Of a stretch of 64,000 bases of DNA, positions 36,225 through 47,193 are shown in pieces; within the stretch, counting starts at the first letter, position 1; the number at the start of each line of letters is the position of its first letter. The position numbers and the translations under genes were made by a program. Source of the DNA: Microbulbifer guangxiensis (GTDB taxonomy: Bacteria > Pseudomonadota > Gammaproteobacteria > Pseudomonadales > Cellvibrionaceae); assembly GCF_021729075.1 (NCBI RefSeq), contig NZ_JAJSAQ010000007.1, positions 62,001 to 126,000 on the forward strand, in the 5' to 3' direction. The notes under the pieces were generated by a model. It made no database searches and was not told the origin of the DNA. It was given only the letters and a program-made list of their open reading frames with translations.

Positions 36225-36482
36225 GGTTCACCTCAAAATGTGATCACTTTCTGTGGCGGTTATTGTGCCCGCGCTGGCGCAAAAATGGCACTGCAATCCG
36301 TGTGCGGCGGTGAAAGCGGGGGGATGGCGCGGTACCATGGAATAGACTGCATTCTGACAGCGTTGTCATTTTTTGGGCGTGGATGGTATAACTGACCGAC
36401 CAGACTGACCGCTGAGGAACCGGCTGCCGCCGACCCGCGGCAGCGCGATGAGGCCCGAATAAGACCAATAAGGGAGAGAACG

Positions 36483-38420
<1,938 letters not shown>

Positions 38421-38444
38421 TCCCAGGTACGCATTGTGACTGGA

Positions 38445-38468
38445 AGCCGGGCATTGCCCGGCTTTTTT
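38445..38468 (+). terminator. Terminator after acs
   Basis: Eight-base stem AGCCGGGC / GCCCGGCT (38445-38452 and 38456-38463) with an ATT loop and a run of T to 38468. It starts 25 bases after the acs stop. Confidence 0.85.
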
Positions 38469-38619
38469 ACTTTATGGTTCTGCCGAAAGTGGGGTGATGG
38501 ATCGGAGCACGAATCCCGCTGGTGCACTATAAGTTTTAACAATCAGTCACACTGGCACTGCATACCTGCCCGGCGTCCTTTGCAGCATTTGCTTGTGCCC
38601 CCGGAAGTCGGACAGCCCC

Positions 38620-38991
38620 ATGCTCGATCACATCGGTATCCACGTTCACAGCTATGACCGCAGCAAGGAGTTCTATCGGCTGGCTTTGGCGCCGCTGGGT
38701 TATGAACTGATCCTTGAGTTCAATGAGTGGGCGGGTTTTGGCTGGGCCGACAAGCCCGATCTGTGGATCAAGGGCGGTAATACCACCACACCGGGCGTGC
38801 ATCTCGCCTATCGGGCGGATGACCGCGAGACGGTCGATGCCTTTTACCGCGCGGCCATTGATGCCGGGGGAAAAGATAACGGTGCCCCGGGGCTGCGCCC
38901 GGAATACCACGAGCACTACTATGCGGCCTATGTACTCGATCCAGACGGCAACAACCTGGAGGTCGTCTGTCACCTGCCGGATGTGCAGTGA
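38620..38991 (+). CDS. VOC (glyoxalase/bleomycin-resistance) family protein
   Basis: A 123-residue single-domain vicinal-oxygen-chelate protein: MLDHIGIHVHSYDRSKEFYRLALAPLGYEL at the start with the first metal-ligand histidine position, GVHLAYRADDRETVDAFYRAAIDAGG in the second half, YYAAYVLDPDGNNLEVVCH at the end with the glutamate ligand. The ATG at 38620 gives the family's usual N-terminus; an in-frame TTG nine codons upstream is less likely. It probably acts as a dimeric metalloenzyme or binding protein on a small reactive metabolite, but the substrate is unknown. Confidence 0.85.
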   Translation: MLDHIGIHVHSYDRSKEFYRLALAPLGYELILEFNEWAGFGWADKPDLWIKGGNTTTPGVHLAYRADDRETVDAFYRAAIDAGGKDNGAPGLRPEYHEHYYAAYVLDPDGNNLEVVCHLPDVQ

Positions 38992-39026
38992 ATGCGACGC
39001 AAGCCTGACAACGGAGCACGCCCACG

Positions 39027-39407
39027 GTGACGCCAACGATCGCCAATCGCCTGCTGAAGCTCTGCCTGATCCTGTTCGGCCTGCTTTTTATCTTCGGTCT
39101 CTATCCGATGATGATGTGGGTCTGGCCTGAAGGCTGGGGCTGGGAGCCGCGCCAGCACGAGTATGAGCAGATGATCATGGGGATCTATGCGACGCTCGGT
39201 GTATTTCTCGTCCTTGCCGCCCGGGACCCCGATGCCAACGCCAGCCTGATCTGGTTCACGGTCTGGTCCAGTGTTGTTCACGGCGGAATCATGCTGGTGC
39301 AGGCCATCGCCGACCCCGCGGAACGGATGAACCTGCTCGGGGATGTGCCGGCCCTGTTCCTGGTGGCGCTGGTGCTCGGCTACCTGATGAAACGACGGCG
39401 CGTATAG
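39027..39407 (+). CDS. Small four-helix membrane protein (possibly DUF6632)
   Basis: A 126-residue inner-membrane protein with four hydrophobic segments (about 9-33, 48-64, 73-93 and 105-120) and a basic C-terminus MKRRRV. IYATLGVFLVLAARDPDANASLIWFTVWSSVVHGG and LLGDVPALFLVALVLGYLM look like a conserved bacterial family that I associate with DUF6632, but this is from memory. It starts with GTG 35 bases after the VOC gene and may be co-transcribed with it. Function unknown. Confidence 0.7.
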   Translation: MTPTIANRLLKLCLILFGLLFIFGLYPMMMWVWPEGWGWEPRQHEYEQMIMGIYATLGVFLVLAARDPDANASLIWFTVWSSVVHGGIMLVQAIADPAERMNLLGDVPALFLVALVLGYLMKRRRV

Positions 39408-39761
39408 AGGTCGGCAATGGCAACCATTGGCAACAACAATTTCCTGCGGCGTTTCCTTCCCGTTAGCCTGCAAGCCATCGGAGAGCGCCAGCAGCGAGAG
39501 GTGCCCGCAGTGAGGAGGTCTGCCATGAGAGCAGCAATCATATCCATGGTGATGCGTTCGCTTTGTGCATTTGCCGCCGGTGACGAAGGTGCCGTCAAAA
39601 AGGCGCAGCGCCCGGTCGATCTGGCAGACACCTGAGCGCAGACATAGTCGTAAGCGGGCTCGCCGGGTCCGTCTGTATCCATGGTTCGGAGCTGGCATGG
39701 CAGTTGGCCAGCCCGCCCCGGCGCGTTAGCATTGGCGGCCCCTAGCCAGTCGGTAGCCTCT
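39408..39761 (+). other. Region without a clear gene between the small membrane protein and srkA
   Basis: About 350 bases with only weak coding signals. Open frames exist on both strands but their products resemble nothing and contain no domain-like pattern. One short frame with a strong ribosome binding site (39525-39635) is listed separately. The region may include gene debris and the srkA promoter. Confidence 0.5.
39525..39635 (+). CDS. Possible 36-residue small protein
   Basis: GAGGAGGT at 39512-39519, five bases before an ATG, is one of the best ribosome binding sites in the window. It opens a 36-codon frame starting MRAAIISMVMRSLCAFAAGD and ending in a short charged tail (VKKAQRPVDLADT). 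The first half is hydrophobic, like a short membrane or signal segment. It could equally be the start of a decayed gene. Nothing else supports it. Confidence 0.3.
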   Translation: MRAAIISMVMRSLCAFAAGDEGAVKKAQRPVDLADT

Positions 39762-40748
39762 ATGTCCCAAAGCCACCACCCTTATGAAGCCCTGACACCG
39801 GATGTGGTGATCGACGCCGTCGAGTCGGTGGGTTTGTTGTCCGATGCGAGGATCTTTCCCCTCAACAGCTACGAAAACCGGGTCTACCAGGTAGGCATCG
39901 AGGGTGCGGAACCGCTGATTGCCAAGTTCTATCGCCCCGGTCGCTGGTCCGACGCGCAGATTCAGGAGGAGCATGACTTCTCCCGCGAGCTGGTCGAGGC
40001 GGAAATTCCGGTGGTGGCGCCGCTGGCGTTCGAGGGCCGGACGCTGATGGAATTCCAGGGGTTCCGCTTTGCCCTGTTCCCGCGCCGGGGTGGGCGCCAG
40101 GTGGAGCTGGACAATTTTGATCACCTGGAGCAGGTGGGGATCATGCTTGGCCGTATCCACGCGGTAGGCGCAGCGCGACCCTTCGAGCATCGCCCGGCTC
40201 TGACCCTGCAACACTTTGCCATCGACAGCCGCGAATTCATTCTGAGCGGGGATTTCCTGCCGCCGGAGAACCGGTTGGCCTATGAGTCGGTAACCGCCGA
40301 TATCATCGAGCGGATTGCGCCGCTTTTCGACCAGTCCTGGCGCCAGCTGCGACTGCATGGTGACTGCCACGCCGGCAATTTCCTCTGGCGTGACGAGACG
40401 CCCTGGTTTGTGGACCTGGACGATTGCCTCACCGGTCCGGCTATCCAGGATATCTGGATGATGCTCTCCGGCAGCCGCGACGAACAGACCGCCTACCTGG
40501 ATGCGGTGATCGAGGGCTACGAGACCTTTACCCGCTTCGATCCGCGGGAGCTGCAACTGGTCGAACCACTGCGGTGCCTGCGGCAGATGCATCATGCCGC
40601 CTGGCTGGCCCGGCGCTGGCAGGATCCGGCCTTCCCGCTGGCTTTCCCCTGGTTCAACAGCCCGCGGTTCTGGGCTGAGCATATACTGGCGCTGCGGGAG
40701 CAGCAGGCCCTGTTGCGGGAGCCGCCACTGACCCTGGGTGCAGTCTGA
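39762..40748 (+). CDS. srkA: Stress response serine/threonine kinase SrkA (YihE/RdoA)
   Basis: SrkA is a choline-kinase-fold Ser/Thr protein kinase that protects against envelope and lethal stress signalling in E. coli. The 328-residue protein (same length as E. coli) has LNSYENRVYQVG as the ATP-binding region, the catalytic loop RLHGDCHAGNFLW (H-x-D-x-x-x-x-N) near residue 205, and FVDLDDCLTGPAIQDIWMML carrying the metal-binding D. The ATG at 39762 is chosen because it gives the family N-terminus; 27 upstream codons are open but overlap low-scoring sequence. cysE follows after 27 bases. Confidence 0.94.
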   Translation: MSQSHHPYEALTPDVVIDAVESVGLLSDARIFPLNSYENRVYQVGIEGAEPLIAKFYRPGRWSDAQIQEEHDFSRELVEAEIPVVAPLAFEGRTLMEFQGFRFALFPRRGGRQVELDNFDHLEQVGIMLGRIHAVGAARPFEHRPALTLQHFAIDSREFILSGDFLPPENRLAYESVTADIIERIAPLFDQSWRQLRLHGDCHAGNFLWRDETPWFVDLDDCLTGPAIQDIWMMLSGSRDEQTAYLDAVIEGYETFTRFDPRELQLVEPLRCLRQMHHAAWLARRWQDPAFPLAFPWFNSPRFWAEHILALREQQALLREPPLTLGAV

Positions 40749-40775
40749 AAAGGAATAAGGAATAGAGAATTAGCA

Positions 40776-41597
40776 ATGGCAACCCGCGAAGTCGTGAAAG
40801 AGGCCGATGCCCTGTGGCGCGAGATCCGAGCCGGTGTGGCGACCCAGGCGGAGCTGGAACCGATACTGGCCAGTTTCCTGCACGCCACGATTCTCAACCA
40901 CGCCACGCTGGAGCAGGCGCTGAGTTTCCACCTGGCCAACAAACTCGACAGCCCGGTGGCACCGGCGCTTTTGATCCGTGAGGTCATCGATGAGGCGCTG
41001 GCGGCGGATCCGGCCATCGGCCGCGCGGCTCGGGCGGACCTCACCGCGGTGTTCCAGCGGGATTCCGCCTGCAAATCACTGTATGAGCCGTTCCTCTACT
41101 TCAAGGGTTTCCATGCGCTGCAGGCCTACCGGGTTGCCCACTGGCTCTGGCGTGAGAAGCGCCGTTCACTGGCCCTGTTCCTGCAGCACCGGATCTCCGT
41201 AGTCTTCAGTGTCGATATCCATCCCGCTGCCCGCCTCGGGCAGGGTATCCTGCTCGACCATGCCACCGGTATCGTGGTTGGGGAGACCGCGGTGGTGGAG
41301 GACAATGTCTCACTGATGCAGTCTGTTACCCTTGGCGGGACCGGCAAGGAGAGCGGTGATCGCCATCCGAAAGTGCGGGAGGGTGTGCTGATCGGGGCCG
41401 GCAGCAAGGTGCTCGGGAATATCGAGATCGGCCGCTGTGCGCAGGTGGCCTCGGGCAGTGTGGTATTGAAGTCGGTGCCGGAGAAGAAACTGGTGGCCGG
41501 GGTGCCGGCCAAAGTGATCTGTGATGCCAGCTGTGAACAGCCGGCACTCTCCATGGACCAGTGCGCCCTGACCCAGGTGGAGCGGCAGCTCCCCTGA
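40776..41597 (+). CDS. cysE: Serine O-acetyltransferase CysE
   Basis: CysE transfers an acetyl group from acetyl-CoA to serine, the first step of cysteine synthesis. The 273-residue protein has the all-helical N-terminal domain (1 to about 140) and the left-handed beta-helix hexapeptide domain with DIHPAARLGQGILLDHATGIVVGETAVVEDNVSLMQSVTLGGTGK, containing the catalytic Asp and His (D146/H161 region), and PKVREGVLIGAGSKVLGNIEIG. The C-terminal tail continues about 20 residues past the usual end. The family tail ending in Ile that docks CysK is not obvious here. Confidence 0.95.
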   Translation: MATREVVKEADALWREIRAGVATQAELEPILASFLHATILNHATLEQALSFHLANKLDSPVAPALLIREVIDEALAADPAIGRAARADLTAVFQRDSACKSLYEPFLYFKGFHALQAYRVAHWLWREKRRSLALFLQHRISVVFSVDIHPAARLGQGILLDHATGIVVGETAVVEDNVSLMQSVTLGGTGKESGDRHPKVREGVLIGAGSKVLGNIEIGRCAQVASGSVVLKSVPEKKLVAGVPAKVICDASCEQPALSMDQCALTQVERQLP

Positions 41598-41669
41598 GGC
41601 GTTCGGAGCACCTGTTGTCGCCAGTGCATCCAGCGTGGCGGCGGGGCAAAGGAAGCTATTCTTACAGGC

Positions 41670-42470
41670 ATGAAATACTCTCTCAGCGCCAAGAATCTCG
41701 TCAGTCGCAACCTCGAGGCCCGTGCCAGCTACTGCGCCGGGCTGATGAACGTGGATGCCACCAAGGAGATCACCGGCGTTCTCCGCACCGACAGCGGCCT
41801 GTTGTCACATACCTTCAACCAGGCGGTCACCACGGCGGTGATGCCGTCGCGAATCCTGCAGCGATTTGTGGTGGACTATTTCCGCGAGCGCCACAGCCCG
41901 TTCACCCTCTGGCACTGCGCCAACAAGCCCCTCGATGAGGGCGAAATGCTGGAACTGGGCTTCAAGCGGCAGCCGTCGATGGTGGCCATGGCCAGTGAAG
42001 TGGTGCGGCTGGCAGCGGACACAGAGTTGCCCCCCTCGCTGCAGGACAAGCTGGAGTTGCGGCCGGTAAATGCGGATGCCCTCGAGGAGTACGGTAAGCT
42101 GCAGGCACAGGCCTACAGTGGTGAGCGGGAGGGGCCGCAGATCCGCAAGTTCTACCAGGCCCTGGCCCAGGTGCCGGAACCAAAGCGCAGTCGCCTGCGT
42201 TACTACGGCGGCTGGATCGATGGTGAGCTGGTCGCCGGTGCCGCGCTGTACGCGTCGGCGGATGCCCTCGGCTTCTACGACCTGTACGTGGAGGAAAAGC
42301 ATCGGGGGCAGGGGGTTGGCCGCGCCCTGTTCCACTACCTGGTTGCGCAGTTGCAGGCCAGCCACCACAAACACACGGTGGCGCTGACCCCGGCCGATCG
42401 CCAGGAGCTGTTGCTGGAAGTGGGTTTCTTCGCCGTGGGCGAGGTGGCCTGCTACCGCTTTGAGCCCTGA
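41670..42470 (+). CDS. GNAT family N-acetyltransferase
   Basis: A 266-residue protein whose C-terminal half (about 125-262) is a GNAT acetyltransferase: LVAGAALYASADALGFYDLYVEEKHRGQGVGRALFHYLVAQL includes the acetyl-CoA pyrophosphate-binding R/Q-x-x-G-x-G/A motif (HRGQGVGRAL, about 213-222). The N-terminal half has a helical/beta region without a recognised motif but keeps an overall GNAT-repeat feel (MVAMASEV). The acceptor is unknown. It starts 72 bases after cysE and converges with epmA, the two stops lying 9 bases apart. Confidence 0.85.
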   Translation: MKYSLSAKNLVSRNLEARASYCAGLMNVDATKEITGVLRTDSGLLSHTFNQAVTTAVMPSRILQRFVVDYFRERHSPFTLWHCANKPLDEGEMLELGFKRQPSMVAMASEVVRLAADTELPPSLQDKLELRPVNADALEEYGKLQAQAYSGEREGPQIRKFYQALAQVPEPKRSRLRYYGGWIDGELVAGAALYASADALGFYDLYVEEKHRGQGVGRALFHYLVAQLQASHHKHTVALTPADRQELLLEVGFFAVGEVACYRFEP

Positions 42471-42479
42471 GGCGGTGCC

Positions 42480-43439
42480 TCAGGCGCGCTCGATGGGGAA
42501 GGCGATGACCTCCTCGATCCGCTGGTAGCCACCCGCCAGCATCAGCAGCCGGTCCACACCCAGGGCAACACCGGCACAGTCCGGCATACCTGCCTCCAGC
42601 GCGGCCACCAGCCGCTCCTCGAACGGATAGACATGCAGTTTCTGCATGGCGCGGTAGCGGTGGTCAGCCTCGAAACGGCGCAATTGCTCCTCAGCGTCGG
42701 TGAGCTCCCAGTAGCCGTTGGCCAGCTCCAGGCCCCCCACATAGGCCTCAAAACGCCGCGCCACCAGGGTGCCGGTGTCGTCCTCTGTCACCCGCGCCAG
42801 GGCAGCCTGACTGGCGGGAAAATCGTAGACCAGGGTGATGCCCTCGCCCATGGCAGGCTCCAGTCGGTGGCTCATCAACAGGTCGAGACACTCGTCGCGC
42901 CCGGTAGGGACGAAAGAGAGCTCCACTTCCCGCGCGACACAATCCCGCAACTCCTCGTCGCTGGCGCTGTGGGGATCCAGCTGCAGGTGCCGCTGGAACA
43001 GCTCGCGGTAGCTGAGGGACTGAATCCGGTCGGTGTTGAGTACCTGGCCCAGCAGCTCCCCCACCTCTGTCATCAGCTGGCGGTCATCCCAGCCCACCCG
43101 GTACCACTCGAGCATGGTGAACTCCGGGTTGTGGCGGCCGCCGGCCTCGCCCTCGCGAAAGGCCTTGCCCAGGGAGTAGCAGTCGCCGAATCCGGCGGCC
43201 AGCAGCCGTTTCAGGCCGAACTCGGGGCTGGTGGCCAGATAGGCGGGCTCACCGGTGCACAGGGCGGTAATGGAGTCGATATGGGGGTCGCTGGTCGCCC
43301 GGCGGGACAGCACCGGTACCTCGACTTCCAGTACCCTGCGGTCGGCAAAGAAGCGGCGGATCTGAGCCAGCAGGGCGGCGCGCTCGCGCAGGGCCTTCAG
43401 GCTGGCGCTGGGCTGCCACGGTGTTGTTGTCGAAGTCAT
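42480..43439 (-). CDS. epmA: EF-P--(R)-beta-lysine ligase EpmA
   Basis: EpmA is a truncated class II lysyl-tRNA synthetase paralogue that attaches (R)-beta-lysine to Lys34 of EF-P. The 319-residue protein lacks an anticodon-binding domain and shows the catalytic core: FGDCYSLGKAFREGEAGGRHNPEFTMLEWY (motif 2), ELANGYWELTDAEEQ, and AGVALGVDRLLML (motif 3). The open frame continues upstream, but the ATG at 43439 gives the family start. It lies downstream of efp on the same strand, and the beta-lysine-forming enzyme EpmB is divergent from efp. Confidence 0.95.
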   Translation of the reverse strand: MTSTTTPWQPSASLKALRERAALLAQIRRFFADRRVLEVEVPVLSRRATSDPHIDSITALCTGEPAYLATSPEFGLKRLLAAGFGDCYSLGKAFREGEAGGRHNPEFTMLEWYRVGWDDRQLMTEVGELLGQVLNTDRIQSLSYRELFQRHLQLDPHSASDEELRDCVAREVELSFVPTGRDECLDLLMSHRLEPAMGEGITLVYDFPASQAALARVTEDDTGTLVARRFEAYVGGLELANGYWELTDAEEQLRRFEADHRYRAMQKLHVYPFEERLVAALEAGMPDCAGVALGVDRLLMLAGGYQRIEEVIAFPIERA

Positions 43440-43457
43440 AGGAGAAGAGTGTAGGGT

Positions 43458-43481
43458 TACCGCCGCCGGATGGCGGCGGTA
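43458..43481 (-). other. GC-rich intercistronic hairpin between efp and epmA
   Basis: A perfect 10-bp stem TACCGCCGCC / GGCGGCGGTA (43458-43467 and 43472-43481) with a 4-base loop, between the efp stop and the epmA start. No T run follows on the minus strand. It may reduce read-through or protect the efp mRNA, so that abundant EF-P and scarce EpmA can come from one unit (inference). Confidence 0.55.
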
Positions 43482-43501
43482 GGGTTGGTCGGGCCGCGGG
43501 A

Positions 43502-44074
43502 TCAGTCTTCCTTGGCGCGACCCAGGTATTCGCCGGTGCGGGTGTCCACTTTGACGGTCTCGCCGATTTCCAGGAACAGAGGCACCTTGACCACGGCACC
43601 GGTAGAAAGGGTGGCTGGCTTGGTGCCGCCCTGAGCAGTATCGCCGCGCAGACCGGGATCGGTGTCGGTGATTTCCAGAATCACGTGGTTGGGCGGGGTC
43701 ACCGCCAGCGGGGAGCCGTTGTACAGGGTCACGGTGCACACATCCTGCTCCTTGAGCCACTTGGCGGCGTCGCCCACTGCGTCAACGCTGGCCTGGTGCT
43801 GCTCGAAGGTCTCCGGCTCCATGAAGTGGTAGAACTCGCCGTCGTTGTAGAGGTACTCCATGTCGCGGTCCATCACGTCGGCGGACTCGAGGCTCTCGCC
43901 GGAGCGGAAGGTGCGCTCCCAGACCCGGCCGGTCTTCAGGTTGCGCAGCTTGACGCGGTTGAACGCCTGGCCCTTGCCGGGTTTGACGAATTCATTTTCC
44001 ACGATGGAGCAGGGGTCGCCGTCCAGCATCACCTTGAGACCGCCCTTGAATTCGTTGGTGGAGTAACTAGCCAT
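43502..44074 (-). CDS. efp: Elongation factor P
   Basis: EF-P relieves ribosome stalling at polyproline stretches. The 190-residue protein ([20 protein letters not shown] start) has the KOW-like N-terminal domain with the modification loop [11 protein letters not shown], where K34 is the target of EpmA, and two OB domains ending [15 protein letters not shown]. The PGKGQAF context is that of lysylated EF-P, consistent with epmA and epmB beside it. The ATG at 44074 has GAGGAA upstream; the open frame extends far beyond but is not coding there. Confidence 0.97.
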   Translation of the reverse strand: MASYSTNEFKGGLKVMLDGDPCSIVENEFVKPGKGQAFNRVKLRNLKTGRVWERTFRSGESLESADVMDRDMEYLYNDGEFYHFMEPETFEQHQASVDAVGDAAKWLKEQDVCTVTLYNGSPLAVTPPNHVILEITDTDPGLRGDTAQGGTKPATLSTGAVVKVPLFLEIGETVKVDTRTGEYLGRAKED

Positions 44075-44170
44075 GGATTCCTCTGAATAAAGCTGTTGGG
44101 AGGCCGGCGAATGGCAGCCAGCCCTCCTTTCAATTTTCGCCCTTCCAATTTTGGTCTGGGTGCTTAAAAT

Positions 44171-44186
44171 TTGCGCGCCCGCGCAA
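44171..44186. promoter_or_regulatory. Palindrome TTGCGCG-CC-CGCGCAA in the efp/epmB divergent region
   Basis: Seven-base perfect arms separated by two bases, 97 bases before efp and 16 bases before epmB. It is placed where a shared operator of the divergent genes would be. No known regulator is recognised. Confidence 0.35.
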
Positions 44187-44201
44187 TTCGAATAGCCCGA
44201 T

Positions 44202-45239
44202 ATGATACAGCACGCCCCAGCCCCCCGTGAAATCCTCGTCAGCGATGGCTCCGCTGCGTCCAGCGAGCGGCGCTGGCAGGCTGAGCTGGCCGACCTGGTC
44301 ACGGATCCACGAGAGCTGATCGAGCTGCTGGCGCTGGACCCGGCCCACTTGCCGGCGGCGCTGCGCGCCAGCGATGACTTTGCCCTGCGGGTGCCGCGGC
44401 CGTTCATTGCAAGAATGGTGAAGGGGGATCCCGCGGATCCGCTGCTGCAGCAGGTGCTGCCGGGCGCGCCGGAACTGGAGGCCGCGCCGGGTTTCGGTCC
44501 GGACCCGCTGGGGGAGAGCGCTGCCAATCCAGTGCCGGGGGTCGTACACAAGTATCACGGTCGTCTCCTGTTGATCGTGGCAGGGCAGTGCGCGGTCAAT
44601 TGCCGCTATTGCTTCCGCCGCCTGTTCCCCTATGGCGACAACCACCTGAACCGCAGCCAGTGGCAGGGCGCACTGGACTATGTCCGCGCCCAGGCCGGGT
44701 TGCGGGAGGTGATCCTGAGCGGTGGCGATCCGCTGGTGCTGGGTGACCGGCAGCTGCAATGGCTCGCCGGCGAACTGGCGGACATCCCGCAGCTGACCAC
44801 TCTGAGGGTGCACACCCGCCTGCCGATCGTGGCGCCCAGCCGTATCACCGCGGAGTTGCTCCAGTGGCTGGCTGGCTCCCGCCTCAAACCGGTGCTGGTG
44901 CTGCATTGCAATCACGCCAACGAGATTGATGCCACGGTGCGCGCATCGCTCCAGCGGCTCCGCGAGGCCGGAGTGACGCTGCTCAACCAGGCGGTGCTCC
45001 TGCGTGGGGTGAATGATTCGGAGACGGCGCTGGCGGAACTCAGTGAGCGCCTGTTTGATTCGGGCGTCATGCCCTATTACCTGCACCAGCTGGACCGGGT
45101 ACAGGGTGCGGCCCATTTCGAGGTGCCGGATGATCGGGCCCGCGCGCTGGTCGAGGCCATCCGGCGGCGCCTGCCCGGTTACCTGGTGCCGCGACTGGTG
45201 CGGGAAATCGCCGGCGAGCCATCCAAGACCCCGATTTGA
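44202..45239 (+). CDS. epmB: EF-P beta-lysylation protein EpmB (lysine 2,3-aminomutase-like)
   Basis: EpmB is a radical-SAM, PLP-dependent lysine 2,3-aminomutase that makes (R)-beta-lysine for EF-P modification. The 345-residue protein has the radical-SAM cluster motif C-x3-C-x2-C as CAVNCRYC (C130, C134, C137), ILSGGDPL and LRVHTRLPI in the barrel, and a C-terminal [13 protein letters not shown] whose lysine matches the PLP-binding position of E. coli EpmB. It lacks the extended zinc domain of fermentative KamA enzymes. It is divergent from efp, completing the efp-epmA-epmB set; the hydroxylase EpmC was not seen here. Confidence 0.95.
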   Translation: MIQHAPAPREILVSDGSAASSERRWQAELADLVTDPRELIELLALDPAHLPAALRASDDFALRVPRPFIARMVKGDPADPLLQQVLPGAPELEAAPGFGPDPLGESAANPVPGVVHKYHGRLLLIVAGQCAVNCRYCFRRLFPYGDNHLNRSQWQGALDYVRAQAGLREVILSGGDPLVLGDRQLQWLAGELADIPQLTTLRVHTRLPIVAPSRITAELLQWLAGSRLKPVLVLHCNHANEIDATVRASLQRLREAGVTLLNQAVLLRGVNDSETALAELSERLFDSGVMPYYLHQLDRVQGAAHFEVPDDRARALVEAIRRRLPGYLVPRLVREIAGEPSKTPI

Positions 45240-45302
45240 ACCCGGGCACAGTTTCGCGACGACGAATTTCACAATTTTGGCGGGCAATTCATCCTGCCCC
45301 GC

Positions 45303-45332
45303 TTGTTTGACGAAATCACCGCTTCCTATACT
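45303..45332 (+). promoter_or_regulatory. Candidate promoter for the PilZ-like/fimX pair
   Basis: TTGTTT (45303-45308), an 18-base spacer and TATACT (45327-45332), 29 bases before the ATG at 45362. Downstream, TAACC-AAAGGAT-GGTTA (45339-45355) can fold with the AAGGA sequence in its loop. Both assigned by eye. Confidence 0.45.
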
Positions 45333-45361
45333 GGCCGCTAACCAAAGGATGGTTAGAAAAA

Positions 45362-47056
45362 ATGCCGGAAGCTTCCTCTCAAGCGGTGACCCGAAAAGCG
45401 GTCACCGCCTCAGATTTATTTGCGCGGCTGCAGCTGCCAACGCTCTCGCTGGATGCACTCTCCTGCGGTTGCGACGACGAGCGCCAGCTTTACCACTGGC
45501 TCGCGGACCAGTGCCTGCAGCCCTATCAGTCCAGTGACCAGCAGCGGCTGTCTGCCCTGCTGATTACCCTTGCCGATGAAATTGCCCGCTGGCGCGGCTC
45601 TTCCTCCCGTCGTCTGCAGATGCTCGAGCTGGTGCGTGAATACGCGCTTGCCTGTGTGGATGGCATGGCGCTGCGCCGGGCCGGTCAGATTCAGGCCACC
45701 GGCCCGTCGCTGCAGGCGGATGTACGCACTGCCACCCGGGTCCTGCAGCAGCTGGCGTTGGCCTACAGTGCCCTGGCCCAGCAGATCCGCCTGGAACCGG
45801 GGCTGCGACTGCTGTCCCGCCGGCGCAATGTCCGCGCGCTCCATCGCGCTGTGGATGCCTATCGGCGCCTGCTGCAGCTGGCCCCCCTGTTCTCGGTGGA
45901 GACGCCTCGCCACAGCTGGCGCAACCTGCAGCTGCTGGTGCAGCTCGCCCGGGCGCAGAAGCTCGCGGACCAGACAGTGCGGGATCGCCATCATCCGCAG
46001 CGGCGCGACTGCGTTGCCTGGGCTTACATTCAGGTCGCGCTGTTTGCCAGCGCCAACCCGGGCCAGCTTTCCGAACCAGACCAGGAGAGGCTGTGGTCAC
46101 TGACCCACCAGTGGCAGCGCAGTGCCTTTATCGAGGCTGAATACACCGATCGCGGCAGCGCCCTGCTCGCATCACTGGCGCTGGACCAGCCGCCGATTCC
46201 TGCCAACCGTGTGGAGAACTGCCAGCTCGACCTGCGCCATTTCACCGCGCCACTGGGCTGGAAAATCGACCTGAAGCGCCTGCTGGAACAGCTCTCCGGC
46301 GAGGTCCAGCGGGACGAGCTGCTCCGTCGCGTCTATCACGGCTGGGCGGATCAGTTCGGTCGCCAGCAGCGCCGTACCCCCACCGAGCAGCGCTGTGAGA
46401 TCCTTGTCGGACTCGGCGCGGCCTGTCACCACCTGGACAGTGGCACACCGCCGGATCGCGACGTGATCGAACGTCTGTGTGGCGGCCCCTGCGAACCCGT
46501 GTCGGAGGATGCGACCCGTCCCAGCCTGCGTCGGCAGGCGGCCGAATTCGGCGGCCTTCTCCCCAGCGCCCCGAGCTTTGGCGGCCGCTGGCAGGGCGGG
46601 GTGCGGGACTCCCGGGCTGACCGGTATCGCCCGCGGGAGGCGGGGGTGGTCGACTTCAGCAGTGCCGGCATGGGGCTCAGGCTGGACAGTGAGCTGGCGC
46701 AAAAGGTGCGGACCGGAGAGTTGCTGGCGGTGCGGCTGACGGATTCCTGGCAGCTGGCCGTGGTGCGCTGGCAGTGCACCCTGTCCGACCACTGTCGGGT
46801 TGGGGTGGAACTGCTGGCGTCCGAAGCCCTGGCAGTCCGGGTGCAGCGCCAGACTGACGCGGGCCACCTTTCGGCGCCGATCTCCGGCCTGCTGCTGCGA
46901 GCGGCCGGCCAGGGGGGCGCGACATTGGTACTGCCAAAGCCACTGTTCAAAAGCGGGGACCGCGTCGAACTGCTGGCCCGACCCGGCGGGCGCTCGCTGA
47001 GGTTGGGCAGTGAAGTGGAGGTCGGGAAAGGGTTCGCCTGCTTCAGCTTTGTGTGA
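45362..47056 (+). CDS. Putative PilZ-type protein encoded upstream of fimX
   Basis: A 564-residue soluble protein. The first 330 residues are Leu/Arg/Gln-rich and look entirely helical. The C-terminal part contains REAGVVDFSSAGMGLRLDSEL (near 425-445) and ELLAVRLTDSWQLAVVRWQC...RVGVELLASEALAVRVQ, which resembles a PilZ beta-barrel including the D/N-x-S-x-x-G-x-G element; the N-terminal R-x-x-x-R may be RADRYRPRE just before it. Position directly upstream of fimX matches an uncharacterised gene in Pseudomonas (PA4958 beside fimX PA4959; from memory). It may bind c-di-GMP and act with FimX (inference). Confidence 0.6.
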   Translation: MPEASSQAVTRKAVTASDLFARLQLPTLSLDALSCGCDDERQLYHWLADQCLQPYQSSDQQRLSALLITLADEIARWRGSSSRRLQMLELVREYALACVDGMALRRAGQIQATGPSLQADVRTATRVLQQLALAYSALAQQIRLEPGLRLLSRRRNVRALHRAVDAYRRLLQLAPLFSVETPRHSWRNLQLLVQLARAQKLADQTVRDRHHPQRRDCVAWAYIQVALFASANPGQLSEPDQERLWSLTHQWQRSAFIEAEYTDRGSALLASLALDQPPIPANRVENCQLDLRHFTAPLGWKIDLKRLLEQLSGEVQRDELLRRVYHGWADQFGRQQRRTPTEQRCEILVGLGAACHHLDSGTPPDRDVIERLCGGPCEPVSEDATRPSLRRQAAEFGGLLPSAPSFGGRWQGGVRDSRADRYRPREAGVVDFSSAGMGLRLDSELAQKVRTGELLAVRLTDSWQLAVVRWQCTLSDHCRVGVELLASEALAVRVQRQTDAGHLSAPISGLLLRAAGQGGATLVLPKPLFKSGDRVELLARPGGRSLRLGSEVEVGKGFACFSFV

Positions 47057-47193
47057 CCGACCTCTCGACAGCCGGCGGTACCCTTGTAAGTGACGGCTGA
47101 CGCGACCTAAACTTGGTATCTTTGAGCGCCGGGCCCCTCCCGGTGCCTGCGGTCGCGCCAGCGGCCGCCGCAGTAGCCACAAAGAGCAATAAG

